Made by a program: the position numbers and the translations under genes. From Spirochaetota bacterium (GTDB lineage Bacteria > Spirochaetota > Spirochaetia > ARS1246): DNA of 41,186 nt. Positions 34,456 to 41,186 of this stretch are shown piece by piece (position 1 is the first letter of the stretch; each line of letters opens with the position of its first letter). Under the pieces are notes generated by a model, which made no database searches, was not told the DNA's origin, and saw nothing but the letters and a program-made list of their open reading frames with translations. The stretch is taken from positions 1 through 41,186 of the forward strand of contig JAJRYZ010000080.1 in assembly GCA_024275515.1 (NCBI GenBank). The letters run 5' to 3'.

Positions 34456-35583
34456 TCACCCGAGCTCGACCGACCGGCGATTGTCGGCGAGAGTGCGCCT
34501 CACGTAGTCGGCGTCGAGCCCGAGATCGAGCACGAACGAACGGAGTTGCTCGACGGTCAACAGGTTCGCCTCTCCGTAAAGATAGATCAGCGCACGCTCG
34601 GCAAGACGCGGAACACGCAGCGCGTTAATATTCACACCGCCGTCGGCATCGCGCCGATGGTCACGGGTAAGCGCCTCGTGCAGAGCCGATCTCTCGACCG
34701 CGCGGCTCAGCATGTCCAACTCGTTCCGGAGCCCCGTCGCATCGCCGCGCGACGCCGCTTCGCCCAGCGGTTTGAGCGTAAAAAAGGTGTACTCCTTTCC
34801 GGGCAGATGGTGATGCCGATCGCAGCGGGTGCAGTAGTTGGGAAGGAGCGAATCGGTCTGTGCGTGATCTCCACCGATAATAATCAAAGGATCGAAGTAG
34901 AGAGCGGGACACTCGCGTCCGTCTACCGCATAGTACCGGTAGGTGTAGAACGAATCCTCGATGCACTGCCCGTGTTCACAGTAAGCGGTCAGCGGAAAAA
35001 CGTCGGTCGCCGTCTCGATGAGCAACCGCGCGGTGGCGTTGAAAATATCCTTCCTGAAATTGAGCACCAGAGTCGGGAAGATAAAGACCAGCCCCTTCTC
35101 GTCCGATTGGCGGCGGACGACGTAGACGAGCCGCTCGTCGTAAAACGACGCCTCGTCGATTATCCAGGTGCCCGCCTCCGGATTGTCTCGAATTACTCGT
35201 TCGAGATCGAAAGAATCGCGAATCCTCGCGATCCGTTTTCCGCACCGAACGTATCCGCCGCGGTAGGCGAGCGCATCGCCGGGATAGTCCCGAAACCGCC
35301 GCGCGTCGAGCATCGAACGAACGAAAAACACGTTGCGTCGGTCGGCGCCTGCGGTGCGAGTCAAAACCGCGACCGTCCCCTCTTTTCTCAACGCGACTTC
35401 CGAGTCCCGCCACACCCGCGAAGAGTACTCGGTCTTACCCGAACCCATAGGTCCGATAACGAGAATCCTCCTCCCCGGTTTGGTGAAATCGAAGTGATTG
35501 TACGCATGGTGCACGGTCATGTCCGGAAAACCGAGGCTTTTCAGAAACCGCGCGGTGTTTTCATCCTGCGGAGGCGCTGCCAT
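34456..35583 (-). CDS. tdk: Thymidine kinase-like protein with C-terminal extension
   Basis: The 375-residue protein carries type II thymidine kinase features: P-loop GPMGSGKT (44-51), WIIDEASFYDE (D143, E144) in place of the usual DEAQF, and a zinc lasso built from C202, C207, C251 and C254 (YCEHGQC and YCTRCDR). The tyrosine-rich segment before the second pair also fits. Normal Tdk has about 190-230 residues. Here the core has insertions and about 105 extra residues follow it, predicted helical and with no recognised domain. It would phosphorylate thymidine or a related nucleoside, in keeping with nearby salvage genes. The ATG is poorly placed relative to AAGG, and a TACGAT box lies 13 nt upstream. 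Family confidence is moderate because the core is divergent. Confidence 0.7.
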   Translation of the reverse strand: MAAPPQDENTARFLKSLGFPDMTVHHAYNHFDFTKPGRRILVIGPMGSGKTEYSSRVWRDSEVALRKEGTVAVLTRTAGADRRNVFFVRSMLDARRFRDYPGDALAYRGGYVRCGKRIARIRDSFDLERVIRDNPEAGTWIIDEASFYDERLVYVVRRQSDEKGLVFIFPTLVLNFRKDIFNATARLLIETATDVFPLTAYCEHGQCIEDSFYTYRYYAVDGRECPALYFDPLIIIGGDHAQTDSLLPNYCTRCDRHHHLPGKEYTFFTLKPLGEAASRGDATGLRNELDMLSRAVERSALHEALTRDHRRDADGGVNINALRVPRLAERALIYLYGEANLLTVEQLRSFVLDLGLDADYVRRTLADNRRSVELG

Positions 35584-35655
35584 ATCCTTGGGCCGTATCG
35601 TATCAGCGCGGCCGGGTTTGGGCTATCGGGGAGCGTCCGCGGCGGTCACGCCGTG

Positions 35656-35684
35656 TTGACTCGTCGACCGAATCACCGTACGTT
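35656..35684 (+). promoter_or_regulatory. Nudix gene promoter (leaderless-type)
   Basis: TTGACT (35656-35661), a 17-nt spacer and TACGTT (35679-35684) end 7 nt before the ATG at 35692. No Shine-Dalgarno is present. Confidence 0.55.
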
Positions 35685-35691
35685 CGCAGCG

Positions 35692-36621
35692 ATGATCTAC
35701 GACGCTCTTAAATTCCCCGTATACGGCACACTCGTCGCGGTGCTCCTGTTCAACCTGTCACAACGAAACCATCTTGAGCACGGCGAGGGAAAGCGGATCG
35801 CATCGCTTATCGTCGCGGGCGTCATTCTGCTTTTCGCGGTCGGGATGCTCGTCGTCGAACGGTACAAGCTTTCGCCGTGGTATTACATCGCGGTGCTCGC
35901 CGTCTCCGGGGCGGTCGCTTGGGTGCTTCGCGCCGGAATCAACGTGTTCAGATTCCACTGCGTCGGCTGCGGTCGCCCGCTCGCGCTCAAACGGACCCTC
36001 TACTACGACGCGAATCTGTGCGACGCCTGTTCGGAGAGTCATGCGACGCTGAAAGCCTCAGGCGAAAGAGCGACGCAGTTTCCCGACGGCGTGCCGAAAG
36101 AGGTCGACAGGATCGACTGGGAACGTTGGCGTCCGGACGAGACCGCCGTGCTTTGCTTCCTCCGCCGCGGCGACGAGGTGCTTCTCATCCGGAAGAAGCG
36201 AGGTCTCGGCGCGGGAAAGATCAACGCGCCCGGCGGACGAATCGAGGCGGGAGAAAGCGCGGCCGAGGCCGCGATCCGCGAGACACAGGAAGAGATCGGC
36301 GTGACTCCGCACGATCCGGAGGAGCGGGTCCATCTTCGTTTCGTTTTTACCAACGGGTATTCGCTGCGCGGTACGGCCTTTTTTGCCGACGCCTTCGTCG
36401 GATCTCCGAGAGAAACCGACGAGGCGGCTCCCTTTTGGTGTCGTATCGACGAGATTCCTTTTGAAAAGATGTGGGAGGACGATCGCGAGTGGCTCCTGCA
36501 GGCGCTTAAAGGGGAAAGGCTCGACGCGCGGTTCATATTCGACGGCGACAGAATGATTAGCAAGAGCGTCGTTCCGCTTGACCGGCGCGACGGTGATGCG
36601 AGCCGGAAGGGACCGACCTAA
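35692..36621 (+). CDS. Membrane-anchored zinc-ribbon protein fused to an MTH1-like Nudix hydrolase
   Basis: The 309-residue protein has three parts. Residues 1-82 hold three hydrophobic segments (about 5-22, 36-55, 63-82). Residues 90-113 form a small zinc ribbon (CVGC and CDAC). Residues 148-300 are a Nudix domain with a perfect box from G182 to V204 (E188, R196, E197, E200, E201). The Nudix part resembles human MTH1/NUDT1 beyond the box: KKRGLGAGKINAPGG, then ETDEAAPFWCRIDEIPFEKMW and DDREW. MTH1 hydrolyses 8-oxo-dGTP and related oxidised purine nucleotides, so nucleotide-pool sanitation at the membrane is likely. Membrane and ribbon functions are unknown. The ATG is 7 nt after a -10 box. 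The stop overlaps that of the convergent lipase-like gene by 3 nt. Confidence 0.85.
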   Translation: MIYDALKFPVYGTLVAVLLFNLSQRNHLEHGEGKRIASLIVAGVILLFAVGMLVVERYKLSPWYYIAVLAVSGAVAWVLRAGINVFRFHCVGCGRPLALKRTLYYDANLCDACSESHATLKASGERATQFPDGVPKEVDRIDWERWRPDETAVLCFLRRGDEVLLIRKKRGLGAGKINAPGGRIEAGESAAEAAIRETQEEIGVTPHDPEERVHLRFVFTNGYSLRGTAFFADAFVGSPRETDEAAPFWCRIDEIPFEKMWEDDREWLLQALKGERLDARFIFDGDRMISKSVVPLDRRDGDASRKGPT

Positions 36622-37466
36622 CCCGGGCGCCGGGCGAGCTCCGAAAGCCAGGCGAGTATATCGGACACCACCTCGCCCGCTTCAGGCTCGTGAATCAGTT
36701 CATGATAGAGTCCTTCGTACAGGCGCATCCGTTTCCGTTCGGATCGCAGCAACTCGAACACTTCCGGCGTCGTCGACGGATCCGCTATTCTGTCTCCGGT
36801 TCCGTGGAGCATCAACACGGGAATGGTGATTCGCGTGGCGACCGCGAGCACGGGGCGGTAATTCGATATCAGCTCGAGACCGGTCCGCACCCGGACATTG
36901 TCGCGGTAGTTAAGCTTGTCCGAACGAAAATCGGCGATTACCTCCGGGTCGCGGGAGAGAAGATGCACCGCGTGGGACTTCACCGGGAGCGTCGGAATAA
37001 CGCGATCGAGCAACCGAGCGCCGATCAGCTCGAACGGAGAAACAGGCTCGCCGTTCTTGAGGTACATCGACGAGAGTATCAGACCGTCGATCTCATCCTG
37101 ATGATCGGCTGCGTAGCGGATCGCCGCCACCGCCCCCGCGCTGTGACCGAACAGCACCAACGGAGTTCGGGCGCCGTCTTCTCGCGCGTGAGAGATGAAC
37201 GCGTCGATGTCGTAGACTTGGTGACGAAATCTGAGGATGTATCCGCGTAGCCCTTCGGAGCGACCGTGCCCGCGGTTGTCGAAACCTCGGCAGGCCCATC
37301 CCGCCTCGATGAGCGGATCGGTGAGCGACGTGTAGCGTCCCGAGTGTTCGGCATACCCGTGCACGTAGACGAATGTTCCCGCTGCGGGCCCTTCAGGTTC
37401 GACGACCCTGTAAAAGAGCCGAGTCCCGGCCCAACTCGTGAAATGTCCGGAATGTTCCGACACCAT
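36618..37466 (-). CDS. Alpha/beta hydrolase, monoacylglycerol-lipase-like
   Basis: This hydrolase of about 282 residues has the oxyanion segment HGYAEHSGRY, DNRGHGRSEG, the nucleophile elbow GHSAG, the acid in HGTGDRIADP and a late histidine in YEGLYHELIHEPE. These are hallmarks of the monoacylglycerol lipase/lysophospholipase (PldB) group. It probably cleaves monoacylglycerols or lysophospholipids in the cytoplasm; no signal peptide is seen. I prefer ATG 37466 over the in-frame ATG at 37472, because a TATAGT box (37480-37475) lies only 2 nt from the latter but 8 nt from the former. Its -35 is weak and there is no Shine-Dalgarno. Confidence 0.9.
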   Translation of the reverse strand: MVSEHSGHFTSWAGTRLFYRVVEPEGPAAGTFVYVHGYAEHSGRYTSLTDPLIEAGWACRGFDNRGHGRSEGLRGYILRFRHQVYDIDAFISHAREDGARTPLVLFGHSAGAVAAIRYAADHQDEIDGLILSSMYLKNGEPVSPFELIGARLLDRVIPTLPVKSHAVHLLSRDPEVIADFRSDKLNYRDNVRVRTGLELISNYRPVLAVATRITIPVLMLHGTGDRIADPSTTPEVFELLRSERKRMRLYEGLYHELIHEPEAGEVVSDILAWLSELARRPG

Positions 37467-37546
37467 GTCCATATACTATACCGAACTCGCACCGCGCGGC
37501 GACCGCTTCTATGCAAACGACCGTCGAGCCTGCTACTGTGAAGACC

Positions 37547-38632
37547 ATGGTTACCGATGAAATGATACGGAAGGCGCCGAAGGTCGAGCTTCACGATCAT
37601 CTCGACGGAGGCGTCAGACCGTCGACGATTCTCGACCTTGCCCGCGAGAAGCGAATGGAGCTTCCGATCGACGACCCGGAGAGTCTGGCGGCGTGGTTTC
37701 ACCGTGGCGCCGACAGGAAGAGCCTTGCGCTTTACCTCGAAGGGTTCGCCCATACTATCGCCGTTATGCAAACCCCTGAGGCGCTCGAACGAATCGCCGG
37801 AGAGACCGTTGAGGACCTCGCCGCCGACAACGTCGTATACGCGGAAATCCGTTTCGCGCCGATTCAACATCTGAAGGAGGGGATGAATCTCGAGCTCGTC
37901 GTCGAAGCTGTCCTGCGCGGGCTCGAGCGGGGAAAAGCGGCGACGGGAGTCGAGTATGGATTGATCCTGTGCGCGATGCGCGATCAGGACGCCGCGGTCT
38001 CGCTCGAAATCGCCGAGCTTGCCGTAGCCTACAGGGAGCGCGGCGTCGTCGGATTCGACATCGCGGGAGACGAGTTCGGGCATCCTCCCAAGCGGCACCT
38101 CGACGCGTTCCAATACATCCGAAACCGCAACTTCAACATCACGATACACGCCGGCGAGGCGTTCGGCCCCGAGTCGATCTGGCAGGCGGTGCAGATCTGC
38201 GGCGCTCATAGGATCGGCCACGGGACGAGGTTGATCGAGGACATGGTTACGCACGGTACCAGGATAGAAAAACTTGGTAGCCTCTCGAATTATCTGCGCG
38301 ACCGGCGAATCCCTTTCGAGATGTGTCTCTCCTCAAACACGCAGACCGGCGCCGCCGAATCGCTCGATTCCCATCCGTTCAACATCTACTACCGCAACGG
38401 GTTCCGCGTCGTGCTGTGCACCGACAACCGGCTGATGAGCGACACGTCTCTTTCCCACGAGTTCTCACTTGCGGTCAAGCATTTCAACCTGACGTTCCGC
38501 GATATCGAGAAACTGACCATCAACGCGATGAAGTCGGCGTTCATCCACTACGACGAACGAGTGCGGATTATCTACGATATTCTCAAACCCCGGTACGCGA
38601 AGATTCGCGAGGAGACCAATCCGTACGACTGA
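37547..38632 (+). CDS. add: Adenosine deaminase
   Basis: The 361-residue TIM-barrel enzyme converts (deoxy)adenosine to (deoxy)inosine. Visible zinc and catalytic residues lie in ELHDHLDGG, HAGEAFG, GAHRIGHGTRL and CLSSNTQTGA, and in CTDNRLMSDTSLSHEF, the TDN variant seen in several bacterial deaminases. The ATG at 37547 follows a TACTGT box by 7 nt; an ATG at 37511 is in frame but upstream of that box. It is convergent with deoD, whose purine phosphorylase can use the inosine it makes. The 55-bp gap between them contains a TCGAC-GGTCC-GTCGA hairpin without a T-run. Confidence 0.95.
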   Translation: MVTDEMIRKAPKVELHDHLDGGVRPSTILDLAREKRMELPIDDPESLAAWFHRGADRKSLALYLEGFAHTIAVMQTPEALERIAGETVEDLAADNVVYAEIRFAPIQHLKEGMNLELVVEAVLRGLERGKAATGVEYGLILCAMRDQDAAVSLEIAELAVAYRERGVVGFDIAGDEFGHPPKRHLDAFQYIRNRNFNITIHAGEAFGPESIWQAVQICGAHRIGHGTRLIEDMVTHGTRIEKLGSLSNYLRDRRIPFEMCLSSNTQTGAAESLDSHPFNIYYRNGFRVVLCTDNRLMSDTSLSHEFSLAVKHFNLTFRDIEKLTINAMKSAFIHYDERVRIIYDILKPRYAKIREETNPYD

Positions 38633-38687
38633 TCGGTTCTTTTCGACGGTCCGTCGAGGAGTCCGGTCGCCCGCGCCGACCGCGTCG

Positions 38688-39395
38688 CTACAGCGCCGCG
38701 GCGGTCTCGAGCGCGATCTTCATCATCCCGGTAAACGTCTTTTCACGCTCTTCGGAACCGACGGCTTCGCCGGTAACCAGATCGTCGCTCACCGTAAGGA
38801 TCGTAAGCGCTTCGACCCCGAACCTCGCGGCAAGAGTGTAGAGCGCCGCGCTCTCCATCTCCACCGCGAGAACACCGTAACGGGCCCAGAGTTTCCATGC
38901 CTGCGGATCCTCCCCGTAGAAGGTGTCGGAGGAGAGGATGTTCCCGATCTTGACCGTTATCCCCTCCGACTCCGCGACCCGGCGGGCGATGTCGAGTAGT
39001 CGAAAGCTCGCCGTCGGCGCGAAATCCATCCCGTTGAACCGGACGCGGTTCATGTTCGAATCGGTCGAGGCCGCCTGCGCGAGAAGAACGTCGCGCACTT
39101 TGATGCCGGGCTGCATGCCGCCGCAACTTCCGATGCGTATGAGGTGTTTGACGCCGAAATCGTTAATGAGCTCGTGAACGTAGATCGCGTGCGACGGCAT
39201 TCCCATCCCGGTGCCCTGCACGGAAACCCGACCACCTCGGTAGAGGCCGGTAAACCCGAGCATTCCGCGGACCTCGTTGTAGCAGGCCGGATTATCCAGC
39301 ATCGTCTCCGCGACGAACTTCGCGCGGAGGGGATCTCCGGGAAGCAGTACCGTTTCGGCGATCGCGCCGGGTTCGGCGCCGATGTGGATGCTCAC
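38688..39395 (-). CDS. deoD: Purine-nucleoside phosphorylase, DeoD type
   Basis: The 235-residue enzyme cleaves purine nucleosides with phosphate. It follows E. coli Deo[23 protein letters not shown] near the start (split around the substrate loop), [31 protein letters not shown] and [13 protein letters not shown], with the catalytic aspartate in [11 protein letters not shown] set the start at GTG 39395, which matches the E. coli N-terminus to within a few residues and overlaps the stop of a 13-codon mini-ORF. Another in-frame GTG lies at 39413. Neither has its own good Shine-Dalgarno. It is the last gene of a rhomboid, exported protein, deoD operon. Confidence 0.95.
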   Translation of the reverse strand: MSIHIGAEPGAIAETVLLPGDPLRAKFVAETMLDNPACYNEVRGMLGFTGLYRGGRVSVQGTGMGMPSHAIYVHELINDFGVKHLIRIGSCGGMQPGIKVRDVLLAQAASTDSNMNRVRFNGMDFAPTASFRLLDIARRVAESEGITVKIGNILSSDTFYGEDPQAWKLWARYGVLAVEMESAALYTLAARFGVEALTILTVSDDLVTGEAVGSEEREKTFTGMMKIALETAAAL

Positions 39396-39430
39396 GACGC
39401 CCGTTTTTCCCACATGAAAGACTGCTTCAC
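39392..39430 (-). CDS. Possible 12-residue leader ORF coupled to deoD
   Basis: AGGAG at 39442-39438 sits 7 nt before a GTG at 39430 that opens a 12-residue frame (GTG then [11 protein letters not shown]). Its TGA overlaps the deoD GTG as GTGA. The deoD start itself has no ribosome binding site, so ribosomes may load here and reinitiate on deoD. Coding function of the peptide is doubtful. Confidence 0.35.
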   Translation of the reverse strand: MKQSFMWEKRAS

Positions 39431-39445
39431 GACGGTTCTCCTGTA

Positions 39446-40126
39446 TCAGTAGATCTTGTACGGCACGATCTCGCGAATGTCCAGCTTTACCTCCACCTTC
39501 GCGCGATAGACGCCCGCGTCGATTATGACGTACGGCGCCGAAGCGAAGGCGACGAGCCCGCTTATTTCTCTCGGTTTGTTGTATTCGCGCGTTCGCAGAT
39601 ACCCACGGACCGCCTCCTTCACGCCTTCGCGAATCGCGTTGAGCTTCTCTTCGCGCCCGCGGAACAGATTGCCCTCCCCGAAGGCGGTCGCCGACGGGTG
39701 CAGGTTGCTCTCCCAGAATCGAATCCACGGACCCTGTTCGGCGGAGACGAAGTACGTTATCAACACGTAACGTCGTCCCGATTCGTACCGGCTTTCGGTG
39801 ACGTGAAGCGCCGGATCGCCCCATGGTATTTCGGCCGCCAGATCAAGATCGAACTCTTCGGCGACCTCGCGCCGTCGGTCTCCCGGGACATAGCGGAACT
39901 TGAAGCCGTAGACCATTCCGGCAAACACGAGCCGCGCCTCTTCGAGTAACAATCGGATCTGATCGTCCTCCGATTCACGCTCCGCCCCTTCTTGTCGAAC
40001 AAACGGCTCGATCTCGACCCAGAACTCCCCCTGAAGCACGGGAAGCGTCCGCGCGATGAGGCGCACGCCGAAAACGGTCAAAAAAAGCGTCGCGGTAATG
40101 AGAGCCGTTCTCGTCCTCAGCGCCAT
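39446..40126 (-). CDS. Exported or membrane-anchored protein of unknown function (226 aa)
   Basis: I do not recognise this family. The N-terminus ([25 protein letters not shown]) is a signal anchor or uncleaved signal. The remainder is soluble, with an acidic helix (40-65), a beta-rich centre ([34 protein letters not shown]) and a C-terminal strand region ([25 protein letters not shown]). It overlaps the end of the rhomboid gene by 10 nt and precedes deoD by 50 nt including the mini-ORF. Close coupling to rhomboid suggests a partner or substrate at the inner membrane, which is inference. The start is ATG 40126; the open frame upstream lies inside rhomboid and is not coding. Confidence 0.8.
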   Translation of the reverse strand: MALRTRTALITATLFLTVFGVRLIARTLPVLQGEFWVEIEPFVRQEGAERESEDDQIRLLLEEARLVFAGMVYGFKFRYVPGDRRREVAEEFDLDLAAEIPWGDPALHVTESRYESGRRYVLITYFVSAEQGPWIRFWESNLHPSATAFGEGNLFRGREEKLNAIREGVKEAVRGYLRTREYNKPREISGLVAFASAPYVIIDAGVYRAKVEVKLDIREIVPYKIY

Positions 40127-40767
40127 CGCGGCCGGCCGCCGCCGAAGAACGACTCTATCGGGTTGATCCCGAGACGGATGAGGAAATAAAGAAGAGCAAA
40201 ACCGAAACCGGCAAGATGAGTGAGATTGGCGACGCCGCTGTTGAGACTGAACACCTGCGAAAAAATCGCGACGGCGGCAAAGCCCAGAACGAGGACCGGC
40301 GCACGGACCGGAAGAATACCCATGATGAACACCCGCGAGTCGGGATAATAGGTTGCGTAAGCGAGAAGAACGGCGTACACGGCGCCGGAGGCGCCGAGCA
40401 GGTACACGTTGTAGGCGCCGGTAAGCGTGTAGATGATGAAAGAGAATACGCCGGCGAGCACCCCGCTCGACAGATAAAACAGTAAGAACTCGCTGCTTCC
40501 CATCTTCCGCTCGACCGGCGCGCCGAAGAAAAAGAGCCCGAGCATGTTGAACAGAATATGCGTAATCCCGCCGTGAACGAACATGTAGGTAAAGAACTGC
40601 CAATAGGCGTTTCGATAAGTCACGGCAAGCGGACTGAGCACCAGGTAGCCGACCGTGCGCGGCGCAAGATAAGTGAGTAGAAACACGAGAATATTCGCGC
40701 CTATGATATAGAAGGAAGCGTTGTAGAAGCTATACCGCAGCGGTCTGCGAATGATTGATCCTTTCAT
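40117..40767 (-). CDS. Rhomboid-family intramembrane serine protease
   Basis: This 216-residue protein of six hydrophobic segments has the rhomboid catalytic dyad: serine S127 in LLGASGAVYA and histidine H184 in NLTHLAGFGFALLY. FVHGGITHILFNMLGL supplies the oxyanion residues (H65, N74). Rhomboids cleave transmembrane segments of single-pass proteins. The promoter TTGACC-17-TATCTT lies 11 nt before the ATG, and no Shine-Dalgarno is seen. The gene leads an operon with an exported unknown protein and deoD. Confidence 0.95.
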   Translation of the reverse strand: MKGSIIRRPLRYSFYNASFYIIGANILVFLLTYLAPRTVGYLVLSPLAVTYRNAYWQFFTYMFVHGGITHILFNMLGLFFFGAPVERKMGSSEFLLFYLSSGVLAGVFSFIIYTLTGAYNVYLLGASGAVYAVLLAYATYYPDSRVFIMGILPVRAPVLVLGFAAVAIFSQVFSLNSGVANLTHLAGFGFALLYFLIRLGINPIESFFGGGRPRWR

Positions 40768-40778
40768 CTGTGAATGAA

Positions 40779-40807
40779 AAGATACGGGGTTTACCTTCCC
40801 GGGTCAA
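40779..40807 (-). promoter_or_regulatory. Rhomboid operon promoter
   Basis: On the minus strand TTGACC (40807-40802), a 17-nt spacer and TATCTT (40784-40779) are followed by 11 nt and the ATG. It overlaps the divergent rlmE promoter. Confidence 0.6.
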
Positions 40808-40818
40808 CTCCATACATT
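40790..40818 (+). promoter_or_regulatory. rlmE promoter (leaderless-type)
   Basis: TTTACC (40790-40795), 17 nt, and TACATT (40813-40818) end 8 nt before the ATG at 40827. The -35 box lies inside the spacer of the leftward rhomboid promoter, so polymerase cannot occupy both at once. Confidence 0.55.
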
Positions 40819-40826
40819 GAAAGAAA

Positions 40827-41186
40827 ATGCGACGTCGACAGGATTACTACTCAAAGCAGGCGAAAGCGGACGGCTATCCGGCGCGGTCGGTTTATAAACT
40901 CGAGGAGATTCAGCGCCGGTTCTCGGTACTCGCGAGGGGAATGAAGGTTCTTGACGTCGGCGCATCACCCGGAAGCTGGTCGCTTTACGCGGCGCGGGTT
41001 GTCGGCGCGCGCGGGAGTATCGTCGCCGTCGATCTGCAGGAAGATTTCGTCCCGACCGACGGCCTGTAAATCCGTTTTATCCGCGGTGACGTTCACGACG
41101 AGCAACTCAAAGATTCGTTGGTCTCGCTGGGACCGTTCGACTGCGTTTTGAGCGATGCGGCGCCCGCGACGACGGGCAACCGGACC
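40827..41186 (+). pseudogene. rlmE: 23S rRNA 2'-O-methyltransferase RlmE (FtsJ), interrupted by in-frame TAA, cut by window end
   Basis: The frame begins MRRRQDYYSKQAKADGYPARSVYKLEEI, the RlmE start (DYYSKQAK, SRSAYKL-like K), then SAM-binding VLDVGASPGSWSLYAA and IVAVDLQ. A TAA at 41067-41069 ends it at residue 80. The same frame resumes at once with family-like sequence, IRFIRGDVHDEQL and then FDCVLSDAAPATTGN, which contains the catalytic SDxAP block, and runs to the window edge. A single substitution (for example CAA to TAA) would restore a continuous enzyme. RlmE methylates U2552 of 23S rRNA in E. coli. Alternatives are a sequencing or assembly error, a real nonsense mutation, or stop readthrough. 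The missing 3' end prevents a full check. Confidence 0.85.

Noticed and set aside
38633-38687. Intrinsic terminator between add and deoD
   Set aside because: The TCGAC/GTCGA stem is only 5 bp and has no T-run on its 3' side in either direction.
1-41186. CRISPR arrays, insertion sequences, prophage genes
   Set aside because: I saw no regularly spaced repeats, transposase or integrase motifs, or phage structural genes anywhere in the window.

Overview
The window reads as a chromosomal segment of a GC-rich, double-membrane bacterium, most likely a spirochaete (Spirochaetota). The best evidence is a phenylalanyl-tRNA synthetase of the archaeal/eukaryotic type (PheS with N-terminal winged-helix modules, compact PheT), which among bacteria is characteristic of spirochaetes. 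Lnt, an Omp85-like barrel, an OmpA-like cell-wall-binding protein and lipoproteins show an outer membrane. I see no rRNA, tRNA, CRISPR array, insertion sequence, prophage or replication origin. Most of the window is compact housekeeping sequence; the only accessory-looking stretch is about 22.2-24.6 kb.

Layout. 1-6.4 kb (minus): tightly coupled operon of M1 aminopeptidase, glycerate kinase, SbcD/YhaO-like phosphoesterase and YhaN/SbcC-like ATPase (cut by the window edge). 6.5-10 kb (plus): thrH and a tandem metallo-beta-lactamase protein, then two DUF4230 proteins. 9.9-13.6 kb (minus): double-receiver response regulator and hybrid histidine kinase. 13.8-18.3 kb (minus): LOR/SDH-domain (archaeal-type ornithine cyclodeaminase-like) gene, pheS, pheT. 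18.4-22.2 kb: glycosyltransferase, HAD hydrolase preceded by a degenerate metal-chaperone-like micro-gene, and lnt. 22.2-24.6 kb: methyltransferase remnant, sulfatase, two strong inverted repeats and a YefM/YoeB-like toxin-antitoxin pair. 24.7-32.6 kb: MFS transporter, a 937-residue SPNGD-repeat/OmpA protein, deoB, deoA and an Omp85-like barrel. 32.6-41.2 kb: murA, a 57-residue orphan, a long thymidine kinase-like protein, an MTH1-like Nudix enzyme fused to a membrane/zinc-ribbon module, a monoacylglycerol-lipase-like hydrolase, adenosine deaminase, deoD, an exported unknown, rhomboid, and rlmE interrupted by an in-frame TAA.

Functional themes. Nucleoside salvage and catabolism is concentrated at 28.9-39.4 kb (deoB, deoA, tdk-like, add, deoD, with a nucleotide-sanitising Nudix enzyme among them). 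Envelope biogenesis is spread through the window (lnt, murA, OmpA-like and Omp85-like proteins, rhomboid).

The most striking cross-cutting observation is regulatory. Many promoter-like elements end only 5-11 nt before the start codon of genes that lack a clear Shine-Dalgarno sequence, which suggests widespread leaderless mRNAs. Genes inside operons generally do have ribosome binding sites or ATGA/GTGA overlaps. I did not find a clearly new multi-gene system. The best candidates for follow-up are the leaderless promoter pattern, the toxin-antitoxin locus with tandem hairpins, the fused Nudix protein, the interrupted rlmE, and the mini-ORF in front of deoD.
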